Below are positions 12,595-22,990 of a stretch of 64,000 bases of DNA, in pieces. The notes beneath the pieces were generated by a model, which saw only the letters and a program-made list of their open reading frames with translations, ran no database searches and had not been told where the DNA came from. The stretch comes from Erodium maritimum (taxonomy: Eukaryota > Streptophyta > Magnoliopsida > Geraniales > Geraniaceae): the NCBI GenBank assembly GCA_963921825.1, contig OY997594.1:33400956-33464955 (forward strand), given 5' to 3'. The position numbers and the translations under genes were made by a program. Positions within the stretch are counted from its first letter, which is position 1. Each line of letters begins with the position of its first letter.

Positions 12595-13600
12595 TTAAAC
12601 TACCATACAATCAAGGACACTCAAAATAATCTTATCCTCCTGGCATGTCGCTGAGTTTGAACCCGGTAAGATTATCTTTGTAGGTGTGCAAATATCAAAA
12701 CCAAAAGTGGGTGATGAATACCATTCCTGACCTCTCCCGATATTGGAATCCTTAAGTTCACTGTCAAGATAAACATTGTTGTCCGAAGTATTCCATGTAA
12801 ATCGAATTGTGAAGTAACTCGTATTCAATGCACTTTCTAACGATGACATAATTGATGCCTTTTGCCTAACATGTTTGTTAATGTCTTTGAAGAACAAATT
12901 TTGCTTCACCCCCACGGCTCCCGTAGCCCCAAGTCTCATATGAGGATATTCTGTCAAAATTCTATCACTCAAATCTGCCAATTCTGTGCTCAGTTCATAA
13001 GGTGCACAAGGCCAAAGAATATTACGATTGAGGAGGTTATCAACTATTGCCTAAGGATGCTCGACATTTAAAAATGGATTGCCCACAATCAATTCAAATA
13101 AAATGGCACTCACATACCTCTAATTCGCAGATGTTCCATGTCCTTTTTTCAAAAGTAACTCGGGTGCCGAATAGTCAGGTGTATCAATAACAGACCATTT
13201 TTTTTCGTCTATCTCGCTGACCTTTAAATTCAAATTCTGGAGGTTCATTGGTATCGAGTATGGATTTACTGGTAACCGATGTACCATATAAATCTCCAGT
13301 ATTGTAGATGAGACCAACCTTTGCAAGAAAATATTCCAAAACCAGCACATCTTTGTCTAAGCAGCCTTATTTGTTAAAAACCTTGATATCAAATTGATCT
13401 TCTATTGTTTGCTTTTTGGACAAAGAAGTCCTGTCAAATGCTCCATGACCAAGTGGTTTAATCACCCCCAAAGGCAACCATGTTGGTACGATCTTTAGAA
13501 GAAAGAATAGGGCATGTTCTCAAGCTGTAAACCACAACATCTAATAATGGAGATCTCGGTGTCAAGCTACCAGAAGATGTTGTCATTTCTGGATCAGAAT
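12595..13600 (-). pseudogene. Captured fragment of an IRE/IREH1-type AGC protein kinase
   Basis: Pieces of one plant AGC kinase follow each other on the minus strand. Near 13580-13370 are a TPRSPLLD/SSKDRT segment and remnants of the N-lobe up to an FDIKVFNK block. At about 13350-13120 the text resumes with LAKVGLIYNTGDLYG-like sequence and the activation segment VIDTPDYSAPELLLKKGHG (family form GTPDYLAPEILLGTGHG). At 12981-12595 there is DLSDRILTEYPHMRLGATGA and a tail resembling SSESALNTSYFT...WNTSD. These are landmarks of the IRE/IREH1 family. The stretch between the VAIK-like lysine and the activation loop, including the HRDLKPDN catalytic loop, is missing, and stops and frameshifts are frequent. 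It is a dead fragment lying between two LTR copies. Confidence 0.75.
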
Positions 13601-13601
13601 T

Positions 13602-14382
13602 CTAAAATAACAACTCAAGCATACTCAAAATTACAGAAGTACAGAACTTTAAACGAGCACAAACAGTATACTGCTTCAGAATTAGAAAGAGCCAAACATA
13701 TTCCTCCGACAAGTCTTTCGCTTTCATTTTCAAAGATGGAAGGTGCAAAAAAAGTCCCATTGCACACAATACAGATCCGAAGCATTCACGTAGTAGGCTG
13801 TTATAAGACAAACTTTATTTAGCTAATTTCTGAATCTCAGTCAAGCCTGCCATAAATTGATCTACTTTCTGTTTTATCAAGCTTCCATCAATGCAAGAAT
13901 TTATCATACTCTTGCATGCACCATTGACAACATATATGGCTTCCTCTTTAGACATACTTCCATCAGTGTCAATACCCAAAAACTGAAGGCTTTTCAGTAT
14001 AAGAGAACAAAAAAAATATTATTTTGATTGTATCAATATTAACCTCCTGACATATATTTGGTTGCCATTCACATTTGAGAGACCCATCATTTGGCCTTCC
14101 ATTAAGGGTGCAATCAAACCCCTTATATATATATAAAGGCGATAACCTGGTACATGGAGTTTCAAGACTTCCAATTTCCTTATCTTGGTATCAATTGTAA
14201 TAGATATCACAGAAATAGCTTTATGCGCTTGTTTATGATGAGGATTATCTTTTTCAGCAGTCCACGACAATAAAACCATACCGCACTCAAGAAAATAGCA
14301 CATAAAACTCTTATCATCAAATAAAATTCCATGCGCAAGGAGGAAACCTTACACTTTCCATTTATTTCATTGATTTTGTAGC
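13602..14382 (-). pseudogene. Fragments of an unidentified host-like protein (part 2)
   Basis: Open stretches at 14303-14019 (TAEKDNPHHKQAHKAISVIS...) and 13811-13602, plus an unlabelled stretch around 13980-13840 (FLGIDTDGSMSKEEAIYVV then MINSCIDGSLIKQK), read like neighbouring pieces of one alpha-helical protein and continue from the block at 17776-18820 on the other side of a solo LTR. Stops interrupt every frame. I do not recognise the family. It abuts the kinase pseudogene, so the two may have been captured together or in sequence. Confidence 0.4.
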
Positions 14383-14387
14383 CCGTG

Positions 14388-17300
14388 TGTCACGCCCCAA
14401 TTTCAGCGAATCGAACTCGGGACGCGAACTTTTAAAACATGAATACTTAAAACCTGTTTTGAATAAAAGCTTTGACATTTCCATTTATTTACCAAAATAA
14501 TAGTAGTATTTACAATACAAAAACGTCCCAACAAGTGGACAAGGTACACATCCGTCACTAGACTCAACAAAAGTAAAGACCAGACTCCGCTCCAAGCTCC
14601 ATGAACTTCAAGAGCTCACCTAGTCCGTCCCACGAACAGTACCTGTAGGAAAAGCAGCTAGGGGTGAGCGTTCGCTCACCACCACGGATAACAGACTGAC
14701 TACGGCATAATTAGCAGACAAAGCCAGTAACACTAAAACCAAACCCAACACTGGGACTATAGTCCCCAACTCAAGTACCCAACTGACCCACAACCCGTTA
14801 CCTTCCTCAACAGACTCAACACTCGATAACACAATGTAGACCCGACACAACTATCGACGACCTCCTCCAAGGACACGACAGAAAGACTACACAACGCCAA
14901 ACAAGATCACAAAGGATCGCACGCCAAACAAGATCACAAAGGATCGCATACCAGCTGCTCAGTAACCTCTCCCACTCACACGAACACGGATCATGCTAGC
15001 CAAAGAATGCTTACAACCTGTGATACTCAAACTCGGACCAGGTCAGCCAAAGAATGCTTGCAACCTGTGTTACTCAAACTCGGACCAGGCCAGCCAAAGA
15101 ATGCTTGCAACCTGTGTTACTCAAACTCGTGTCAGGCCAGCCAAAGAATGCTTGCAACCCGTTGATACTCAAACTTGGTCAGGCCAGCCAAAGAATGCTT
15201 GCAACCTACCGGGATCCGCAATCACAATCACACGCAAATTCATCAACCAGTAACAACACAAGTTCAACACTCACAGGCACTCATGGCCACCAAGACACCA
15301 ACAGTAAAACTCGAACTCAACAGCCCCACAGGCACTCACGGCCTCCCAAGACACACCGATAGTAAGACACGGACTCAACAATCCCACAGGCACTCACGGC
15401 CTCCCAAGACACCAACCATAAGACACGCTTGCAACTTACCGAGACTCTAACTCGTAAGCCAGCTAAAGGAAGCTTGCAACCCCCCCGAGACTCTAACTCG
15501 GTCAGGCCAGCCAAAGACACCATCCTTAGTACACGGGCCCTCAAGGCCACCCAAAACACCAATTTAAATAGACGGGCTCTCATGGCCACCCAAACTCAAT
15601 CAATAAATAATACGGGCTCTCAAGGCCACCCAAAACTCGATAATAAAAATACGGGCTCTCAAGACCACCCAAACTCAATCAATAAATAATACGGGCTCTC
15701 AAGGCCACCCAAAACTCGATAATAAAATACGGGCTCTCAAGACCACCCAAACTCAATCAATAAATAATACGGGCTCTCAAGGCCACCCAAAACTCGATAA
15801 TAAAATACGGGCTCTCAAGGCCACCCAAACTCAATCAATAAATAATACGGGCTCTCAAGGCCACTCAAGACACCAAATAAGCAATCAACCTCCGGCTTAA
15901 CCAAGCCTCCAACAGTCCTAACATCAACAGTTTCACAATCAACCTCCGGGCATGGTCATATGCCTCCAGTACTCCTAATATAGATAAGTTCACAACCAAC
16001 CTCCGGGCATGGTCATATGCCTCCAGTAAAACAATTAACGCTAAGTTCTCTGTTCCTACGACACTACTAAGTGTCACAAGCCTTTCCAATAATTACTAAG
16101 TCCCCGTAACATGCTTTTCTAATAAACGCTACAAACTCGTATCATGCTTTTCTAATATTTAAATAAACCTATTCAACCCACGACACCCCAGTGTCACATG
16201 CAATTCTACTGTTAACTTTCCCCAGTCAGGGCCGAGATCCGGCTACTTTTCCCTACCTCGTATATAATCCCAAAAGCGCTCCAACAACACCCGAAGTACA
16301 CCCAGTCACTCGCCGAGCTTCCCTTTGCCTCGGTCCGTAGCACGATCTAAAAGAACACAAATTCAAAGTACTTTTAAACTAGTACGAATAAACCGAAAAT
16401 TAACATACTTAACGCCCAAACGTAACCCCGACAATGCCGATCATTCCCAAACTTCCCAATTACTCGATATTGTCGATAAAGGACCCGTAAAGGCCAGATT
16501 CGCCCGACATGGCGAATCTGCCCGGGTTTTGGTTAATTGCCTTCCGGGGCTCCAAAAGTTCCCGTTTTCGTTTCTACGGTCTTAGAATATTTCAAGGAAC
16601 CCAACGCACTTGACGGAATTGAATTCCGCCTTCTAAGTCAATTAATTAACGTTTAAAGTTTCCAAAACCCGTTAATTAGAACTTCTCCAATTTAATTCCA
16701 AATTTCGATTCGATTAAGGATAAATGGTCCGGGGAACGTTTTAAACCACCCGAACGATAAAAACCGAGCACCCGTGCATGTGGGCCCCACCCACACTACT
16801 TGGCCGAGACCCTAGGGTTTAAGGGGAGGCTCGGCCACCATGTGGTGGCTGCTGCCAGCTCCGGCCAGCCACCTCATGGCCGGCCGGCCACCACCCACGG
16901 TGGCCGGAGCTCCTCCCGAGCCTCCGGTCACCGGAAAACGTGAAATTAAACCCCCAAACACCTCTAAAACGTCTCCAACACCTCCCCACACTCTACACAA
17001 CCCTAAGCCTTAGTTTATACTCAAACCCTAGCTTCCAAGAAAATAACCAAAACGAGAATCGATTCGGGTATTACCGTAGAGGAGAACGAGGGGAACGGGA
17101 TTGCTCTTTGCTTTGACTCGATCCAAGGGCTCGATCACAAACCCTAGCTCAACCTCCCTTCTTCTCTCTTCTTCTCCTTCTCCTTCTCTCTCTAAAACCT
17201 CTCTTCTTCTTTCTAATTTAAAACAACTAACATAAAAACCCAATTAAAACTCTTTTTTTTCTTTTAAAACCCAAGTCTCGGCCAGCCCTTCTCCTCCATT

Positions 17301-17770
17301 CATTTCCCCCCCCAAAACTAACACCACCACATTTAGGACATGTGTCAAGGTGGGTCCCACACCTTTTGGAAAATATCTAGTTAATATTTTCCAATCAGAT
17401 TCGCGAAAATCGGACGTTTCGGGCCCCGAACGGGCACTTTTTCCCTAAAATTACGAAACTTGGCGGGCCACAAGGAAACGGCTCAACTAAGACCGCTGCG
17501 ATGACGGTTAAGCTTTTCGGATCCAAAACGGTCCTCGAATGGACCAAAACGTCGCTCGGTTGACTTTTCTAGCGAAAAGTCAACATTTCTCAAATTGATC
17601 AGAAAGTTGCCCTGAGTCCCCCGTAACTCACTTTGGTCAATAAAGGGGTCAACTTAAGTCCGGTATGACACTCGGGGTCATTTTAGGTTCATTAAGTGTC
17701 CGTCTTAAAATTTTTAAATTTTCCTGTTTTTCGCAGGTTTGACTGGCGTTGACCGGGAGTGGTTATTACA
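14388..17770 (-). mobile_element. Solo gypsy LTR with perfect 5 bp target duplication
   Basis: Length 3383 bp, minus-strand TGTAATAACCACTCCCGG (17770) to TTGGGGCGTGACA (14388). Both flanks are CCGTG (14383-14387 and 17771-17775), an exact duplication. Removing the LTR rejoins an open frame of the captured gene, which shows that the capture predates this insertion. Internal arrays: a 48 bp unit at about 14990-15200, a 57 bp unit at about 15280-15420 and a 38-40 bp unit at about 15540-15870. Confidence 0.92.
14990..15870 (-). repeat. Minisatellite arrays in the solo LTR
   Basis: Units with CCAGCCAAAGAATGCTTGCA occur about five times to 15210, and units with GGGCTCTCAAGGCCACCCAAA alternate with ACTCAATCAATAAATAATAC over 15570-15860 in a very regular pattern that implies recent amplification. 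Copy numbers differ from the other LTRs. Confidence 0.8.
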
Positions 17771-17775
17771 CCGTG

Positions 17776-18820
17776 TGGAACCATCTTGAGAACTGATATA
17801 TGTGCGAGTGAAGAAAATAGATAGAATTTGAAAGAACCTCAAAGACGACCTTCAAAATTTCTTTATCTTTATCAACCGAATTCAATACAGCAAAACTTTT
17901 TACAAGCCTAACATTTAGTCTAGGTTCACCACTTCCCTTGGTCATGACAGTAATAACCAATAACTTGTAATGCTTAATGATCAACAACTGAACATTCTCT
18001 ACTCTTGGATGGTGTTGGGAAAACAAATTGATAATTGCATCAAAATTTATAGAACCGGTTCCCTCAACAAGAAGCAAAAGAGTAGAACTTAACTGATTAT
18101 GATCCCTAGTAATATCCACTGCTTTGTCATTGTAGTTGGTGTGGACAGCCAAATAAGCCCCTACCAAATCCTTTATGCGCATACTTTGCATCAACGTAGA
18201 ATCTGCGTGTCTTCTTATTTTCATAATAACCGACATACATAGACGAATTGGATCCTTCAACAAGTCGCATTAAGCTTCCATAATTTTTCCAAGGTCTTGT
18301 GTACCAAAAAATTTACTTGTCAATGATGTACTATTAGATTCGCTGATCAGAGGAGGACCTTTTGTTCTATAATCAATTTCCCCGAGAATAACTCATTCTA
18401 TCCATAACCGAATAGCACCAGATTATAATGATGGTTCCATATTTCTTAATCATTTCAAGACTCACTCCAATATGATCATCCCTACCCAAATGTCTCAAGT
18501 TCTTATAATTGCATTTCATGCCATTACTCTTTTTAAGCTTATTGGAAACACCATCTTGAATAGAGCCCACTACCCCCTTACCCATAATTGTTGCATCCAT
18601 ACCTTTGTTGAAAATTTTGACACTATAACCCAATTGTTCCAATAGAAGCTCAACAATATTTACTGACCTTGAGCCCTCAATATCATAATATGCATCAAAA
18701 ATAAAACTCCACACAACAATGAAAATTCCATGTTCTAAAATAAGAGAGGTGCCAACTCCATTAGGCCAAATAATCATTCCCAGACAAACTAACAACTGTA
18801 ATTCAAATTGTATTTGACAT
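17776..18820 (-). pseudogene. Fragments of an unidentified host-like protein (part 1)
   Basis: Two consecutive open stretches, 18795-18373 (140 codons) and 18263-17776 (about 160 codons), encode non-repetitive protein-like sequence such as MDATIMGKGVVGSIQDG and RLNVRLVKSFAVLNSVDKD. There is no reverse transcriptase, integrase or gag motif, so this looks like a transduplicated host gene rather than element coding sequence. The frame at the left end continues across the solo LTR. I cannot name the family; a search of the two peptides would settle it. Confidence 0.45.
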
Positions 18821-18917
18821 ACCGTGAAAATGTATAAAAGCCCAACTAAACATTATAACCCATACAATATCAAACTCAACGAGCTTTAATAATCCCCTAA
18901 CATAAATAACTCGTATC
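18821..18917 (-). mobile_element. Truncated second copy of the copia-type LTR
   Basis: Starting with TGATACGAGTTATTTATG at 18917, it matches the first 97 bp of the LTR at 12016-12491 with about six changes, then switches abruptly into captured gene sequence. On its other side (18918) lies LINE coding sequence, so this is the outer end of the element in that LINE. Confidence 0.65.
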
Positions 18918-19901
18918 ACCCCCACCAGCTTAGACATAGATTCCAGACTTTCCATGAGATGCTACAACCTAATAGCAAGTGATCTTCCTCTTCAGGCTCC
19001 TCATTGCAAGAGGGACACTAAATATCATTAGAGTATAATCCTTTAGCAAATAAAAAACATTTGGTAGGTATTTCCTGCATACAAACCAGCCAAGCAAATC
19101 CTGACATTTTAGGAGGAGCCAATGAAGACCAAAGTAAGGCAGGCCAATCTAGAGCCAAATTGGATGAACAATCCAAAGCCTGATACATTCTTTTAATATT
19201 GAAGCCTCTATCATCTAATTTCCAAGAGACTTTGTCTTCACCAGTGGATAGAGTATGGGCATGATTAGTTAAGTTTCTGAGTAAAATAAAAGGACCCTTC
19301 TCCCATCCCCTCAGGTATCTTCTGAAGATGAGAATCCAGTCTCCATCCTTCCAGATTCAAGACACCAATGCTGATTTTTGTGTGCTCAGGTTATATAGCG
19401 TTTGGAATTGGTATTTGAGAGGTGTCCTTGATAACCAACAATCCTTCCAAAATAGTACTGAGTTGCTAGATACAACAGACCACTGAAAACCCACTGCACC
19501 AAACTTATATGCAAAATTTGTACAAGTAAACAAGGAATCAATATGTCTCAGGAAACTCCGGTCATTGTGCAGGATTAAATTGGATAGATCCCAAGATAAG
19601 CTATCCCAACCAAATTTAGCATAGAGAAATTGCTTCCAAAGAGAATCTTTCTCCACTGCAAATCTCCACCACCACATAGCAAGCAAGGCCTTATTCATCA
19701 CAAGAAGTTCTTTTATCCCCAACCCTCCAAATCTCTTTGGTCTGCACACCAAACCCCATCTCACTTTATGTAGCACTCTTTTGGAAATTGTCCTATTCCA
19801 TAGAAATCTCCTTTGCCATTTTTCCATTTCCTTGATCACTCCTTTATGAGCCTTTTATAAAGACATGTAAAAGAGTGGAAGAGAAGGAAGAGATGATTTT
19901 G
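18918..19901 (-). pseudogene. L1-type LINE no. 1, ORF2 C-terminal part
   Basis: The frame at 19839-19357 begins MIKEMEKWQRRFLWNR and continues with GLVCRPKRFGGLGIKEL and MNKALLAMWWWRF, all standard downstream of plant L1 reverse transcriptases. Near 18925-19025 CPLCNEEPEEEDHLLLGC represents the zf-RVT zinc-binding motif. The sequence is cut at 18918 by the LTR fragment and at 19901 by a solo LTR, and continues at 22399 after that LTR is removed. Stops separate the segments. Confidence 0.85.
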
Positions 19902-22398
19902 TCACGCCCCAATTTCAGTAAACCGAACTCGGGACGCGAACGTTTTAAAACAATAACACAATGAAACCTGTTTTGGATAAACACTTTAAAAACTCCATTT
20001 AATTCAACAAAATAATAAAACACGTCCCAACAAGTGGACAAAAACGAGGTACACGTCACTAGACTCAAAACACCCAGAAACCCGCTTCAAGCTCTTCAAG
20101 CTTCAGAAGCTCCCCTAGTCCAGCCTGCGAACGGTACCTGTAGGAAAAGCAGCTAGGGGTGAGCGTTCGCTCACCACCACGGATAATAGACTGACTACGG
20201 CATAATTAGCAGACAATGCCGGTAACACCAACAACCAACTCAACACCGGGGATCACTATCCCCAAACTCAAGTAACTTAACTGACACACAACCCGTTACT
20301 TCCTCAACAGACTCAACACTTGGACTCGTAATGTAGACCCATCACAACGATCACGACCTCTTCCAAGGACTCAAAACCACCACACAACACCTAAAATCAC
20401 AAAGGATCGCACACCAAACAAGATCACAAAGGATCGCATACCAGCTGCTCAGTAACCTCCCTCAATCACGCGCTTTGCCGAACCACTCAGGCCAGGCGGT
20501 CGACCTGTCTTAGTAACCTCTCTCACTCACGCGCTTTGCCGAACCACTCAGGCCAGGCGGTCGACCTGTCTCACTCACGCGCTTTGCCGAACCACTCAGG
20601 CCAGGCGGTCGACCTGTCTCACTCACGCGCTTTGCCGAACCACTCAGGCCAGGCGGTCGACCAGTCTCACTAACCTCTCTCACTCACGCGCTTCCCCGAA
20701 ACAAAGTCGGGCCAGGCAGTCGACCTGTCTCAGTAACCTCTCTCACTCAGGTAACCACAATCACAATCACAAGCAAGTTCAACAAACAGCAACAACATAG
20801 GTTCAACACTCCACAGGCACTCATGGCCACACTAGACACCAACCATAACTCACGGGCTCAACAACCCCACGGGCACTCATGGCCACCCAAGACACACCAA
20901 CAGTAACTCACGGGCTCAACAACCCCACGACACTCATGGCCTTCCAAGACACCCCAATAGTAGAACACGGACTCAACAGCCCCACGGCACTCATGGCCTT
21001 CCAAGACACACCAACAGTAGAACACGGACTCAACAGCCCCACGACACTCATGGCCTTCCAAGACACACCAACAGTAGAACACGGACTCAACAGCCCCACA
21101 GGCACTCACGACCTCCCAAGACACCAAAGGTAAAGACACGGGTCCAACGACCCCACGAGCACTCATGGCCACCCAAACTCAACAATAAACCACGCTTGCA
21201 ACTTACCGAGACTCTAACTCGTAAGCCAGCTAAAGAATGCTTGCAACCCCCCGAGACTCTAACTCGGTCAGGCCAGCCAAAGACATCAACCTTAGTACAC
21301 GGGCTCTCAAGGCCATCCAAACTCGACAATAAATAACACGGGCTCTCAATGCCACCCAAACTCAACAATAAATAGCACGGGCTCTCAAGGCCACCCAAAC
21401 TCGACAATAAATAAAACGGGCTCTCAAGGCCACCCAAACTCAAAAATAAATAGTACGGGCTCTCAAGGCCACCCAAATTCGACAATAAATAACACGCAAC
21501 AACCTCCGACATAATCGATGCCTCCAACAGTCCTAAGATCACTAGTTTCACAAACAACCTCCGGGCATGGTCATATGCCTCCAGTAATTCAATTATCGCT
21601 AAGTTCTCTGATCCTACGACACTACTAAGTGTCACATGCTTTTCTCATAAACGCTACAATCCCGTATCATGCATTTCTAATATTCGATAACCTACTCAAC
21701 CCACGACACCCCGATGTCACATGCAATTCTACTGTTAACTTTCCCTAGTCAGGGCCGAGATCCGGCTACTTTTCCCTACCTCGTGCGTGTTCTCCCAAAA
21801 GCCAACCACGAGCTCCGGTGATGATCTCAGTCACTCACCCAGCTTTCCCTTGCCTCGGTCCGTGGCACGATCTAAAAGAACACAAATTAAAGGCACTTAA
21901 CCACTCGCAGGAATAAACTGAAAACCATTAAACTCGATGCCCAAACTTAACCCCGACAATGTCGATCACTCCCAAACTTCCCAATTACTCGACATTGTCG
22001 ATAAAGGACCCGTAAAGGCCCAATTCGCCCGACATGGCGAATCTGCCCGGGTTTTGTAAAAGGCCTTCCGAGGCTCCAAAAGCCCCCGTTTTCGTTTCTA
22101 CGGTCTTAGAATAGTTCAAGGGACCCAATATACTTGACGGAATCGAATTCCGACTCTCGAGTTAATTAATTAACGTTTAAAGTTTCCAAAACCCGTTAAT
22201 TACAACTTCTCCAATTTATATCCAATTTTCGATTCGGTTAAGGATAAATGGTCCGGGGAACGTTTTAAACCTCCCGAACATTAAGTCCGGTATGACACTC
22301 GGGGTCATTTTAGGTTCATTTAACTGTCAGTCTTAAAATTTTAAATTTTTCCTGTTTTTCGCAGGTTTCACTGGCGTTGACCGGGAGTGGTTATTACA
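19902..22398 (-). mobile_element. Solo gypsy LTR with internal deletion
   Basis: It runs from TGTAATAACCACTCCCGG (minus strand, 22398) to TTGGGGCGTGACA (19902), 2497 bp. Both flanks are GATTT (19897-19901 and 22399-22403), a perfect target duplication inside LINE no. 1. Compared with the 3383 bp copy it lacks a central stretch: near 22278 the text jumps from the CCTCCCGAACA block to TTAAGTCCGGTATGAC. Confidence 0.92.
20460..20740. repeat. 48 bp tandem repeat, about five to six copies
   Basis: Units contain CCAGGCGGTCGACCTGTCTC followed by ACTCACGCGCTTTGCCGAAC, with exact 48 bp spacing in the middle copies. A single related unit stands at about 1283-1330 in the outer left LTR, so the array expanded only in this copy. 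Confidence 0.85.
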
Positions 22399-22990
22399 GA
22401 TTTGATAAGAGTTAGTCTGCCCCCAAAGGATCTATGTTTTCATTGCCACAGACCCAATTTGTTCTTAAACTTCTTCAAGATAGATTCCCAAGTTTTCTTT
22501 TTCCTGGGATTAGCTCCCAACTGAAAACCTAAGTAATCTATAGGTAATTCCACTAAGGAGCCCCCCAAAAGCTTTATGATCTCCTCCTTAGAAACTGTCC
22601 AGGAATTTAGCACTAAGACTTTTGATTTTTGGAAATTCACTTTCAAACCAGTGGCTTGTTGTAGACATAGGAGAGTATGCTTGAGATTAATAGCTTGTTG
22701 TAAACAGCCTCAATAAATATCAAAGTGTCATCAGTATATTGAAGATGTGATATCTCAGGTTCCAAGTCATTACATATGATACCAGCAAACATCCCATAAT
22801 TAATTCGTTTAACCATTAGTTGATGTAGACATTCTACAACAAAGGAAAATAAAAGAGGGGATAGAGAGCACCCTTGCCTTAAACCCCTCTGTAAGGGAAA
22901 GTCTGGTGAAGGAAAGCCATTAATTAAGACATATGACCAAACTTTGATGCACAAAGCAATCCAAGATATACATAATCTCCCAAAACTCAT
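22399..22990 (-). pseudogene. L1-type LINE no. 1, reverse transcriptase core
   Basis: The frame 22990-22643 gives LQRGLRQGCSLSPLLFSFVV and LQYTDDTLIFIE; YTDD stands where L1 reverse transcriptases normally have YADD. Next, 22646-22440 gives QKSKVLVLNSW and IDYLGFQLGANPRKKKTW, the thumb-region motifs. Frameshifts break the two. The right end is cut at 22990/22991 by the ORF1-only LINE; the missing upstream part resumes at about 28690. Confidence 0.88.

Noticed and set aside
14990-15870. Regularly spaced repeats that could be mistaken for a CRISPR array
   Set aside because: The units are contiguous LTR minisatellites with no unique spacers, in a plant genome, and they recur in every LTR of the family.
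21087-21635. 182-codon minus-strand frame with repeated LGGLESPCYLL segments, and similar frames at 20858-21172, 15865-16089, 2777-3304, 39877-40218 and 55098-55772
   Set aside because: They are translations of LTR minisatellites whose 57 bp or 48 bp units happen to be multiples of three; equivalent frames appear on both strands.
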